From positions 36,305-100,304 of the forward strand of contig JBDLQY010000256.1 in the NCBI GenBank assembly GCA_039800325.1: a stretch of DNA of 64,000 nt, written 5' to 3'. The position numbers were made by a program, and so were the translations under genes. The notes beneath the pieces were generated by a model, which made no database searches, was not told the origin of the DNA, and was given only the letters and a program-made list of their open reading frames with translations. Shown here piece by piece: positions 43,608 through 51,872 of this stretch. This DNA is from SYIM01 sp039800325 (lineage in GTDB: Bacteria > Pseudomonadota > Gammaproteobacteria > Burkholderiales > Burkholderiaceae_E). Each line of letters opens with the position of its first letter. Within the stretch, counting starts at the first letter, position 1.

Positions 43608-44831
43608 GTGTATCAACTGCTGGAAGGTCTGCGGCTTGTTGAAGCCGCTTCGTTTGTGGCGGCGCCCAGCGCGGCGCTGCACCTTGCGCAACTGGGCGCG
43701 GAGGTCATTCGCATTGACCCGGTGGGGGGCGGGCCCGATCGCCACCGTTGGCCGCTGTCCGGCAGTGGTGAGAGCCTTTATTGGCAGGGACTTAATAAAG
43801 GCAAGAAGTCGGTGGCGATCAATTTGGCAACGCCCCGTGGCCGTGAACTGGCACTTGAGCTGATCGCGGCACCCGGCGATACGGCGGGCCTTTTCCTCAC
43901 CAACTATCCGGCAACAAGCTTTCTGTCTCATGCCAATCTGGCGCAGCGTCGCGCGGACCTGATTACGCTGCGCGTGCAGGGCTGGGCTGATGGCTCATCC
44001 GGCCTGGACTACACCGTTAACGCTGTGACGGGGCTGCCGATGATGACCGGACCGGTTGATGCTCGGGGCCCCGTCAACCATGTGTTGCCCGCCTGGGATC
44101 TGAGCACAGGTGCCTTGGCCGCTTTTCACCTGATGGCGGCCGAACGTCACCGCCGACTCACAGGTCAGGGGGGTGAGATTCTGTTGCCCTTGTCATCGGT
44201 GGCGTTTTCGGCGCTGGGCGCCCTGGGCCAGATCGCTGAGGTTCAGCTGTCAGGAGCCGATAGGCCCCGCGTTGGCAATAATCTTTTCGGTGCGTTTGGT
44301 CGCGACTTCAAGACGGCCGATGGTGCTTATCTGATCGTCGTCGCCATTACGCGCAAGCAGTGGTCTGGGTTGCTCAAGGCGCTGGGCCTGGTCGAGCAGG
44401 TGGCCACGCTACAGTCGCAGCTGGGGGTTAATTTTGACCATGATGAGGGTGCCCGGTTTGAGCACCGGGCAAGTCTCGATCCCCTGGTCGCCTGGGCGAT
44501 CGCCGCCCGGCCACTTGCCGAGCTGCGCATCGTGTTTGATGAGCATGAGGTGTGCTGGGCGCCATATCGCACGCTATCGGAGGCGCTCGCGCTCGAGGCA
44601 GAGCTGAGCGAGGCCAACCCCATGATGAGCCAGGTCACGCATCCGGGTGCACTGACCTATCTCACGCCCGGATCGCCTGCCCGCTACGCCAGTCTTGAGC
44701 GCGTATCGCCTGAGCGTGCGCCAGCCTTGGGCGAGCACACCGCTGCCGTGCTGTCCGAGATACTCCGATTTGCTGACCATGAGATTGGCATGCTGCTCGA
44801 ACAGGGCGTCATTGCCCAGGCTGAGGACTGA
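43608..44831 (+). CDS. mct: Mesaconyl-CoA C1-C4 CoA transferase (2-methylfumaryl-CoA isomerase), CaiB/BaiF family
   Basis: 407 residues, starting at GTG with AAAGGTG upstream. It is a class III CoA-transferase fold but resembles the Chloroflexus Mct subgroup: FVAAPSAALHLAQLGAEVIR, GLNKGKKSVAINL, DYTVNAVTGLPMMTGPV, HVLPAWDLSTG (likely catalytic Asp164), NLFGAFGRDF, VCWAPYRT and YLTPGSPARY. Mct moves CoA within mesaconate from the C1 to the C4 carboxyl. The next gene, 2 bases on, encodes methylsuccinyl-CoA dehydrogenase, whose product is mesaconyl-C1-CoA. That pairing strongly supports the call, which rests on remembered family patterns rather than a search. Confidence 0.82.
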   Translation: MYQLLEGLRLVEAASFVAAPSAALHLAQLGAEVIRIDPVGGGPDRHRWPLSGSGESLYWQGLNKGKKSVAINLATPRGRELALELIAAPGDTAGLFLTNYPATSFLSHANLAQRRADLITLRVQGWADGSSGLDYTVNAVTGLPMMTGPVDARGPVNHVLPAWDLSTGALAAFHLMAAERHRRLTGQGGEILLPLSSVAFSALGALGQIAEVQLSGADRPRVGNNLFGAFGRDFKTADGAYLIVVAITRKQWSGLLKALGLVEQVATLQSQLGVNFDHDEGARFEHRASLDPLVAWAIAARPLAELRIVFDEHEVCWAPYRTLSEALALEAELSEANPMMSQVTHPGALTYLTPGSPARYASLERVSPERAPALGEHTAAVLSEILRFADHEIGMLLEQGVIAQAED

Positions 44832-44833
44832 TC

Positions 44834-46513
44834 ATGAATGATGTTTCCGCGGGGTTTGAACCCACCCAGCAGCTTGAATCGCGACGAAAGGGGCCGCTTA
44901 TTGAGGCGCTGACGGCGCTCGAACGTTATTTGATCGAGGCACGCGGCGCCGTGCTTAAGCGGGTTTCGGATGCATCCGGACGAGTCAGCTCGGCCGCTAT
45001 GGCGCGTGAGCAGCGCGCTGTGCACGCGCTGGCGTGGACTGCGGCATATGCCCGTGCTCTGACCGAACTCGATCACTGGCTTGCAGGGCTTGCGCGCGAG
45101 GGCCAACTCGACGAAGTCGCCAGCCTGATCGGCGCTATCGGGGCGGGTGAATATCTGGCGCAGCTGCTCGGTGGCATTCCCATGTCGCAGAGCGAAATCG
45201 TTCGAGCCGCCGATATGGGCGCTGATGAAGCGGCCGCTCGCCTGGCCGCTGATCCCGCTGTTGCGCAGGCCATCCGTACCGGCAACACATCTGCAAATCG
45301 GATCCGTCTGCATACGCTGATCGAGTCGGGCCATGTCGTGCGGGAGTCCTTGGGCGATGACACCCTTGACATCATTCGCGCACAGTTCCGCCGCTTTGCA
45401 CGGGAGGCGATTCGGCCGCATGCGCACGGCTGGCACCTGAGGGACGCCCTCATTCCTGATGAAGTCATCGTCGAGATGGGCAAGCTTGGTGTGTTTGGTG
45501 TCACGATCGCGCAGAGCCACGGTGGCATGGGTTTGGGCAAGCTCGCCATGTGCGTCGTCTCTGAGGAGCTGTCACGCGGTTTTCTGGCGGTGGGTTCGCT
45601 GGGCACCCGCTCAGAGATCGCCGGCGAGCTCATTGGCAGCAGCGGCACCGATGCGCAGCGTGCGGCCTGGCTTGAAGGTATCGCGGGTGGCACGGTACTG
45701 CCGTGTGCGGTCTTCACCGAGCCGGACACCGGTTCGGATCTGGCCAGCCTGCGCACGCGGGGCGTGCGCGCAGCCGATGGTAGCTGGCGCATCCAGGGTG
45801 CCAAGACCTGGTCAACGCATGGTGCGCGCAGCGATCTGATGACCCTGCTGGTGCGCACGGAGCCCGATCGCCCCGGCCATGACGGGCTGTCGATGATGTT
45901 GGCTCCGAAGCCCCGGGGCAATGATGCCCTGCCCTTTCCAGCCAAGGGTATGCGGGGCAGCGAAATCCCGGTGTTGGGCTATCGTGGCATGAAGGAATAT
46001 GAAATTGCCTTCGAAGACTTTGAAGTACCGGCTGATGCGCTTCTGGGGGGTCAGCCCGGTCAGGGTTTTCGTCAGCTCATGCAGACCTTCGAAAGCGCTC
46101 GAATTCAGACTGCCGCCCGCTCATTGGGCGTTGCCTGGGACGCCCTGGATGTAGCCAGCGGCTATGCCCGCCAGCGCCGGCAGTTCGGACGGGCGATTGC
46201 CGAGTTTCCTCGCGTACACGACAAGCTGGCAATGATGCTGGTGGAGACCGTCATTGCGCGCGAGCTGACCTACTTCGCAGCGCGCACCAAAGATACCGGG
46301 CGCCGCTGTGATCTCGAGGCGGGCATGGCTAAGCTGCTGGCGGCTCGTGTGGCCTGGAGTAATGCAGATAGCGCTCTGCAGATTCACGGCGGCAATGGCT
46401 ATGCGCTGGAGTATGAGGCAAGCCGTATTTTTTGCGACGCCCGCATCCTCAATATTTTTGAGGGCGCCGGCGAAATTCAGGCCCAGGTGATCGGCCGACG
46501 CCTGCTCGATTGA
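44834..46513 (+). CDS. mcd: (2S)-methylsuccinyl-CoA dehydrogenase
   Basis: 559 residues, much longer than ordinary acyl-CoA dehydrogenases. The roughly 160-residue N-terminal extension is that of Mcd (AVHALAWTAAYARALTEL, GAGEYLAQLLGGIPMSQSEIVR). The dehydrogenase core has HAHGWHLRDALIP, CAVFTEPDTGSDLASLRT, GYRGMKEYEIAFEDF and LQIHGGNGYALEYEASRI. Mcd oxidises (2S)-methylsuccinyl-CoA to mesaconyl-C1-CoA, as in the ethylmalonyl-CoA pathway. It is translationally close to mct (2-base gap). Other pathway genes (ccr, ecm, mcl) are not in this window. Confidence 0.9.
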   Translation: MNDVSAGFEPTQQLESRRKGPLIEALTALERYLIEARGAVLKRVSDASGRVSSAAMAREQRAVHALAWTAAYARALTELDHWLAGLAREGQLDEVASLIGAIGAGEYLAQLLGGIPMSQSEIVRAADMGADEAAARLAADPAVAQAIRTGNTSANRIRLHTLIESGHVVRESLGDDTLDIIRAQFRRFAREAIRPHAHGWHLRDALIPDEVIVEMGKLGVFGVTIAQSHGGMGLGKLAMCVVSEELSRGFLAVGSLGTRSEIAGELIGSSGTDAQRAAWLEGIAGGTVLPCAVFTEPDTGSDLASLRTRGVRAADGSWRIQGAKTWSTHGARSDLMTLLVRTEPDRPGHDGLSMMLAPKPRGNDALPFPAKGMRGSEIPVLGYRGMKEYEIAFEDFEVPADALLGGQPGQGFRQLMQTFESARIQTAARSLGVAWDALDVASGYARQRRQFGRAIAEFPRVHDKLAMMLVETVIARELTYFAARTKDTGRRCDLEAGMAKLLAARVAWSNADSALQIHGGNGYALEYEASRIFCDARILNIFEGAGEIQAQVIGRRLLD

Positions 46514-46573
46514 GCAGGCGCGCTTTGCCTCAGCCGTAAGCGCACAGCGCCTGCAGGGCTGTCCAAGCCCTGC
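46501..46573. other. Stem-loops at the mcd / nitroreductase convergent junction
   Basis: Two hairpins: CCTGCTC-GATT-GAGCAGG (46501-46518, spanning the mcd stop) and GCAGGGCT-GTCCA-AGCCCTGC (46553-46573). Neither has a U-tract. They may act as 3' stabilisers or weak bidirectional terminators between convergent genes. Confidence 0.4.
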
Positions 46574-46644
46574 GCCATCGCACTCAGGGCGGGTGCGCCC
46601 CGCCCGATCGGACTCGGCGCCGGGCAGGCTCAGCGCGACCGGGT

Positions 46645-47235
46645 TCAGAGCACGCGGCAGACTTCCTCAAAGTCAAAGCGCGGGCTGCGTGCGAAGGCCT
46701 TGGAGGCATCGGCCTTGCCAAGGTTGCACAGAAAGTTGCTGCGAAAGCGACCGTCGGGGAAGAACTCGGCATCGACTTTGGCCGCATCAAAACCAGACAT
46801 TGGTCCGCAGTCCAGCCCAATTGCGCGTGCTGCCAGCATGAAGTAGGCGCCCTGCAAAGTGGTATTTCGGAAGGCGGCCGCTTCACGGGCCGCGCGTGCC
46901 GCGTCGCCATCAAACCAGCCTTTGGCAGCCGGGTTGTGCGGAAACAGGCGCGGCAGGTGCTCATGAAACTGCTGGTCGGTCGCAATGATGGCGACCACAG
47001 GGGCGCTCATCGTCTTATCGAGATTGCCGGGGGACAGAGCAGGGCGCAGTCTTTCCTTGGCGGCAGCGCTACGCAGGAATACGAAACGGGCTGGTTGGCA
47101 GTTGAGCGATGTAGGTGCCATTTTCATCAGGTCAAAGACCTGGCGCAGCTGGGCGTCGCTGACCTCGCCCGGAAGAAAACCGTTGGCTGTACGAGCTTGG
47201 CGAAACAGTACGTCGAGTGCGTGTTGATCGATCAT
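46645..47235 (-). CDS. rutE: RutE-like nitroreductase / malonic semialdehyde reductase
   Basis: 196 residues, the RutE/HadB branch of the nitroreductase family: ALDVLFRQARTANGFLPGEVSD, MKMAPTSLNCQPARFVF, GAYFMLAARAIGLDCGPMSGFD and FRSNFLCNLGKAD. RutE reduces malonic semialdehyde to 3-hydroxypropionate in uracil breakdown. No other rut gene is near; here it is last in a run with pcaIJF. It may instead reduce an aldehyde or quinone from aromatic breakdown. The flavin-binding fold is clear; the exact substrate is not. Confidence 0.82.
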   Translation of the reverse strand: MIDQHALDVLFRQARTANGFLPGEVSDAQLRQVFDLMKMAPTSLNCQPARFVFLRSAAAKERLRPALSPGNLDKTMSAPVVAIIATDQQFHEHLPRLFPHNPAAKGWFDGDAARAAREAAAFRNTTLQGAYFMLAARAIGLDCGPMSGFDAAKVDAEFFPDGRFRSNFLCNLGKADASKAFARSPRFDFEEVCRVL

Positions 47236-47267
47236 GGGGGCTCCAGGGTAAATCTATCGAGGGTTAT

Positions 47268-47657
47268 TCAGGCCTGCTTGGGCATGGGTGTTGAGTGCCA
47301 TGACACCATCAGCCAGCGACCATCGCGCTTGGCCCAAACCTGCAGGTAACGGCTCATGACGTCCTTAGGTGAGCCCTGAACCTCAACCTCAATATGGATA
47401 TCGCCATTGATCAGCACCACATCGCCCATAACGCGAATTGAGCGGCTTTTTACCGTGAGGCCTTGGTACCGGTAATAGCCTTCGCGCAGCCGCTGCAGAT
47501 AAGTGGGTTTGTCTTCAAACACGGCAGACGAATGAATATAGTGAAGGTCGTCGCCGATCAGGCCTGCCACTGTGTCGAAGTCGCCTGCCAGTGTGGCTGC
47601 AATGCGCCGGGCTTCGGCGGCCTCAACTGCGGTGCTAGCTGTCTTGATATCGGTCAT
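47268..47657 (-). CDS. NTF2-like / SnoaL-type small protein (DUF4440-like)
   Basis: 129 residues with an NTF2-like cone fold pattern: ARRIAATLAGDFDTVAGLIGDDLHYIHSS, then YLQRLREGYYRY, and a closing VWAKRDGRWLMVSWHSTPMP. Such proteins include small hydrolases, isomerases and proteins with no known activity. It lies between pcaF (15 bases) and rutE (32 bases), in the same direction, so it is probably part of the pca operon. No catalytic role can be assigned. Confidence 0.8.
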   Translation of the reverse strand: MTDIKTASTAVEAAEARRIAATLAGDFDTVAGLIGDDLHYIHSSAVFEDKPTYLQRLREGYYRYQGLTVKSRSIRVMGDVVLINGDIHIEVEVQGSPKDVMSRYLQVWAKRDGRWLMVSWHSTPMPKQA

Positions 47658-47672
47658 TCGGGTCCCCTTTTG

Positions 47673-48875
47673 TTAGACGCGTTCGATAAGTAGCGCAATA
47701 CCCTGGCCCACGCCAATGCACATGGTAGCCAGACCGTAGCGCCCGCCACTGCGCTCGAGTTGGTTGATGGCAGTGATGACCAGGCGCGCGCCGGACATGC
47801 CCAGCGGGTGGCCCAGCGCAATGGCGCCGCCGTTGGGGTTTACCTTGGGCGAGTCGTCGGCTACACCCAACTCGCGCAGCACCGCAAGGCCTTGCGCCGC
47901 GAAGGCTTCATTGAGCTCGATAACGTCAATGTTCTCGATGCGCATGCCGGTTCGGGCCAGTAGCTTCTGGGTGGCTGGTGCCGGGCCTATGCCCATGATG
48001 CGGGGTGCGACGCCGGCGGTTGCCATGCCGATAACCCGGGCGCGGGCCTTGAGGCCAAAGCGTTGGGCGCAAGCTTCGTTGGCCAGAATGAGTGCCGCGG
48101 CGCCATCATTGACGCCCGAGGCATTGCCGGCCGTGACCGTGCCATCCGGTTTCACAATGGGCTTGAGTTTGGCCAGAGCCTCTAGACTGGTTTCGCGGGG
48201 GTGTTCGTCGCGATTGACGATGACGGGATCGCCCTTACGACTGGGGATGGAGACCGGCACGATTTCGCGATCAAAGAAACCGTCGCGCTGAGCGGCCGCT
48301 GCGCGGGCCTGGCTGCGCAGCGCCATGGCGTCCTGATCAGCGCGAGAAATAGCGAACTGAGCCGCGACGTTTTCGGCGGTTTCTGGCATGGAGTCAATGC
48401 CGTACTGCGCTTTCATCTTGGGGTTGACGAAGCGCCAGCCAATAGTTGTGTCGTAAACCGCATTGTCGCGTGCGAAGGCGCTCTCGGCCTTGGGCATCAC
48501 GAAGGGCGCGCGCGACATGCTTTCGACACCGCCGGCAATGCCTAATTCAATCTCGCCGCTGCGAATGGCCCGGGCGATGGTGCCCACCGCATCGAGCCCG
48601 GAGCCACACAAGCGGTTGATGGTGGCGGCCGGCACGACCTCGGGCAAGCCGGCCAGAAGGCTGGCCATGCGGGCTACATTGCGATTATCTTCGCCGGCCT
48701 GGTTGGCGCATCCGTAAATCACTTCCTCGACCGCTGCGGCATCCAGCCCCGGATTGCGCGCCAGCAGCGCTTTGAGTGGGATGGCGCCCAGATCGTCGGT
48801 GCGGACCGAAGACAACGCGCCGCCGTATCGTCCGATTGGCGTGCGTACCGCGTCGCAGATGAAAACTTCATTCAT
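47673..48875 (-). CDS. pcaF: 3-oxoadipyl-CoA thiolase PcaF
   Basis: 400 residues of the thiolase family. Nucleophile Cys90 in INRLCGSGLDAVG; His in NGGAIALGHPLGMSGARL; second Cys in TMCIGVGQG. The opening RTPIGRYGGALSSVRTDDL is typical of PcaF/PaaJ thiolases. It cleaves 3-oxoadipyl-CoA to succinyl-CoA and acetyl-CoA, the last step of the beta-ketoadipate pathway, and also of the box route via 3,4-dehydroadipyl-CoA. It follows pcaJ by 22 bases. Confidence 0.93.
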   Translation of the reverse strand: MNEVFICDAVRTPIGRYGGALSSVRTDDLGAIPLKALLARNPGLDAAAVEEVIYGCANQAGEDNRNVARMASLLAGLPEVVPAATINRLCGSGLDAVGTIARAIRSGEIELGIAGGVESMSRAPFVMPKAESAFARDNAVYDTTIGWRFVNPKMKAQYGIDSMPETAENVAAQFAISRADQDAMALRSQARAAAAQRDGFFDREIVPVSIPSRKGDPVIVNRDEHPRETSLEALAKLKPIVKPDGTVTAGNASGVNDGAAALILANEACAQRFGLKARARVIGMATAGVAPRIMGIGPAPATQKLLARTGMRIENIDVIELNEAFAAQGLAVLRELGVADDSPKVNPNGGAIALGHPLGMSGARLVITAINQLERSGGRYGLATMCIGVGQGIALLIERV

Positions 48876-48897
48876 GGCATAGGTCCGTATTGAAAAG

Positions 48898-49554
48898 TCA
48901 GGCGGCAGCCGCCGCAGTAGGGGGCAGCAGGGGTGCCGCCGTCATAGAGCACAGGCTTGGGAAATCAAGTCCGGCGATCCACTCCATCGCGACGAGGCCC
49001 CGCGCGGTGACATCGATTACTGCGACGTCGGTGTAGATGCGGCTGACGCAGCCGATGCCGGTCAGCGGGTAGCCACATTCGCGAACGATCTTGCTTTCTC
49101 CTGAGCGTGTCTGATGCTCCATCATGACGAAAACGCGCTTGGCGCCGATCGCCAGGTCCATGGCGCCGCCCACCGCGGGTATCGCATCGGGTGCGCCGGT
49201 ATGCCAGTTAGCCAGGTCACCCTGGGCCGATACCTGAAAGGCTCCGAGTACGCAGATGTCCAGATGGCCGCCCCGCATCATCGCGAATGAATCCGCATGA
49301 TGAAAAAACGCGCCACCGGTTTTCAGCGTGACCGGTTGTTTGCCAGCGTTGATAAGGTCCCAGTCCTCATCGCCGGCGGCTGGGGCCGGTCCCATACCCA
49401 GGATGCCGTTTTCACTGTGCAGAAATACCTCGCGATCGGCGGGCAGGTGGTTGGCCACCAGGGTTGGCAGACCAATGCCCAGATTGACGTAGGCACCCTC
49501 GGGAATATCACGCGCGACTCGCGCGGCCAGCTGATCTCGGGTCAGTCGGTTCAT
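48898..49554 (-). CDS. pcaJ: 3-oxoacid CoA-transferase subunit B (PcaJ)
   Basis: 218 residues from ATG 49554 (MNRLTRDQLAARVA), with AAGGA 9 bases upstream; an ATG at 49563 sits directly against that site and is less likely. It contains the catalytic glutamate in HSENGILGMGP, and GAYVNLGIGLPTLVANHLP. With PcaI it transfers CoA from succinyl-CoA to 3-oxoadipate. The order pcaI-pcaJ-pcaF on one strand supports oxoadipate rather than acetoacetate as substrate. Confidence 0.92.
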   Translation of the reverse strand: MNRLTRDQLAARVARDIPEGAYVNLGIGLPTLVANHLPADREVFLHSENGILGMGPAPAAGDEDWDLINAGKQPVTLKTGGAFFHHADSFAMMRGGHLDICVLGAFQVSAQGDLANWHTGAPDAIPAVGGAMDLAIGAKRVFVMMEHQTRSGESKIVRECGYPLTGIGCVSRIYTDVAVIDVTARGLVAMEWIAGLDFPSLCSMTAAPLLPPTAAAAA

Positions 49555-49573
49555 GGAAGGCATTCCTTGACGC

Positions 49574-50278
49574 TTAGCGGGCGGTTTGTGCCGGGCGTGG
49601 ACCTCGGCTGACGGTGTCGCCTACCGCGATGACGTGCTGCACGAAGATGCCGGGCGTGATGACGTGCTCGGGATCGAGTTCGCCCAAGGACACGACTCGG
49701 TCGACTTGCGCCACCGTGACGCGCGCGGCCATGGCCATGATGGGCCCGAAATTGCGGGCCGCCTTACGGTAGGTGAGGTTGCCCCAACGGTCGCCGAGCA
49801 GACCCTTGATCAGCGCGAAGTCGGCTCTGATGGGGTATTCGAGTACGTAAGGTCGTCCGTCTATCACGCGAGTTTCTTTGCCGGCGGCCAGCTCAGTGCC
49901 GTAGCCTGTGGGTGAGAAGAACGCGCCCACACCGGCCCCGGCAGCGCGAATGCGTTCGGCCAGATTGCCCTGCGGCACCAGTTCCATCTCGATCTTGCCG
50001 GCTTTGTACAGTGCATCGAAGACATGCGAGTCAACCTGGCGGGGGAAAGAGCACACGATCTTACGAACACGCCCCGCTTTGAGCAGGGCGGCGATGCCGG
50101 TTTCACCGTTGCCGGCATTATTGTTGATGATGACCAGATCGCGCGCGCCGTGCTCAATCAGGGCGTCGATGAGTTGATTGGGTTGCCCCGATCCGCCAAA
50201 GCCGGAGATCATGATCGTTGCGCCGTCGGTCAGCGGTTTCAAAGCCTCGGCAGCGGTAGCCAGCGTTTTGTCGATCAT
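49574..50278 (-). CDS. pcaI: 3-oxoacid CoA-transferase subunit A (PcaI)
   Basis: 234 residues from ATG 50278 (MIDKTLATAAEAL). The CoA-binding glycine loop ISGFGGSGQPNQLIDAL is present, with LVIINNNAGNG and LVPQGNLAERIRAAGAGVGAFFSPTG, all standard for subunit A. It partners PcaJ, encoded 19 bases downstream. It is the first gene of the pcaI-pcaJ-pcaF-NTF2-rutE run. No PcaR-type regulator gene is present in the window. Confidence 0.92.
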   Translation of the reverse strand: MIDKTLATAAEALKPLTDGATIMISGFGGSGQPNQLIDALIEHGARDLVIINNNAGNGETGIAALLKAGRVRKIVCSFPRQVDSHVFDALYKAGKIEMELVPQGNLAERIRAAGAGVGAFFSPTGYGTELAAGKETRVIDGRPYVLEYPIRADFALIKGLLGDRWGNLTYRKAARNFGPIMAMAARVTVAQVDRVVSLGELDPEHVITPGIFVQHVIAVGDTVSRGPRPAQTAR

Positions 50279-50410
50279 GGTTGTGCAGGTGGGGTGACGA
50301 AGCGGCCGGAACGCGTTGGCATCGGATAGCGCAGAAAGCACCGAGCCTTGGCTGTGCCGGGAGGCGGCGATTACACGTGGCCCTCACCGTGCTGTCAAGC
50401 GAAAGGGACA

Positions 50411-51844
50411 TCAGTCGCGCGCCAGTTTCAGAATAGGGACGCGCAGCCACCGCAGCATGAAGAGCCCTGGCAGGGCGGTCAGCACGGTCAGCGCGAAAAA
50501 AATAGGCCAGCCCAGACTCTGAACGAGCGCGGCCGAAACCGGCCCGACGTAGACCCGGCCCACAGCAGCCAGCGCCGATAGCAGCGCGTATTGCGCCGCC
50601 GAAAACCGCTGATCGGTCAGTGCCATCAGAAAGGCCACAAACGCCGCCGTGCCCATGCCGCCACAGAGATTTTCCAGCGCCACCGCTGCCGCCATCAAGG
50701 CATAGCTTTTAGGAGCGACTGCGATCAGCCAGTAACCCAGGTTAGAGACCGCCTGCAGGATGCCGAACAGCATGAGCCCCTGGTAAAGAGGGCGTCGCGC
50801 AAGCCAGGCACCGCCCAGTACCACCCCGATGATGGTTGCCGCCAGCCCCAACACTTTGTTGACCGCGCCGACCTCGGCGGCGCTGAAGCCGGCGCCGCGA
50901 ATGAGAAAGGTGGTGGATAGCGCTCCCGCGAACGCATCACCCAGCTTATACAGCACAATGAGCGCCAGGAGAGCGAGCGCTCGCTCACGCGCGAAAAAGG
51001 CATCCCATGGGGCGACAAAGGACGGAAAACCCGCCTTGCGGGCAGCTGCGATCGCCGCCGCCAGACACACGATGATCATCACCGTAGTTTGCGCAAGCGC
51101 GGCCAGACGAGAATCGCCCAGCAGGCCGGTCGGCAGCTCACGCAGCACGAGCCACAGACCAATGCCGGTCGCCAGCATGGCCGCGAAGCCCACCCATTCG
51201 CGCCTGACATCGCTGGCCAGGGGTGCGCCCGTGTCTGTTCTGGGCGCCAGAAGTGAGAACACCGCAAGGCCTGCGAAAAGCAGGGCCATGAGCCGATACA
51301 TGCCTGCCCAGCCCAGCACGGTGTCGGCCAGGATGAGGGCCAGCCCACCCGACACCAGCATGGCCAGCCGGTAGCCCAGCACCGAAACCGCCGCGCCCGC
51401 ACCGCGCTCATGGTCGCCCAGCAACTCGGTTCGGTAGGCGTCAAAAATAATGTCCTGCGAAGCGGACATGAACGCGATAGCCACTGCGCATACGCCAATC
51501 AGGGCTATGTGCTGGCTGGGCTCAAGCATCGACATCGCCAGGCACAGCGCTGCCAGACTCGCCTGGGTAATGACCAGCCAGCTGCGCCGGCGACCGACCA
51601 GCGGTGGTTCGAAGCGGTCAGCCAGGGGCGCCCAGACGAACTTGAAGGTGTACGGAAGCCCCGCCAGCGCGAAGAATCCAATGGTGGACAGATCGACCCC
51701 TTCGACGGTGAGCCAGGCCTGCAAGGTGCCTGCCGACAGGGCCAGCGGCAGACCACTGGCAAAACCCAGTACCAGAAGCGCTGCAATGCGGCGGCTGGCA
51801 AAGACCTGCAGGTAGGGGTTGGTGCTCACGCCGGCATCTTGCAT
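50411..51844 (-). CDS. ampG: AmpG-family muropeptide MFS transporter
   Basis: 477 residues and about 14 hydrophobic segments, matching AmpG. Landmarks: LGFASGLPLALSAGTLQAWLTVEGVDL at the N-terminus, LPYTFKFVWAPLADRFEPP, SQDIIFDAYRTELL and ALENLCGGMGTAAFVAFLMALTD. AmpG imports N-acetylglucosaminyl-anhydromuropeptides for cell-wall recycling and can influence beta-lactamase induction. Its start lies a few tens of bases from the divergent M48 peptidase gene. Confidence 0.93.
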   Translation of the reverse strand: MQDAGVSTNPYLQVFASRRIAALLVLGFASGLPLALSAGTLQAWLTVEGVDLSTIGFFALAGLPYTFKFVWAPLADRFEPPLVGRRRSWLVITQASLAALCLAMSMLEPSQHIALIGVCAVAIAFMSASQDIIFDAYRTELLGDHERGAGAAVSVLGYRLAMLVSGGLALILADTVLGWAGMYRLMALLFAGLAVFSLLAPRTDTGAPLASDVRREWVGFAAMLATGIGLWLVLRELPTGLLGDSRLAALAQTTVMIIVCLAAAIAAARKAGFPSFVAPWDAFFARERALALLALIVLYKLGDAFAGALSTTFLIRGAGFSAAEVGAVNKVLGLAATIIGVVLGGAWLARRPLYQGLMLFGILQAVSNLGYWLIAVAPKSYALMAAAVALENLCGGMGTAAFVAFLMALTDQRFSAAQYALLSALAAVGRVYVGPVSAALVQSLGWPIFFALTVLTALPGLFMLRWLRVPILKLARD

Positions 51845-51872
51845 TTACTGCCGCCAGCCTGCAAATTGGGGT

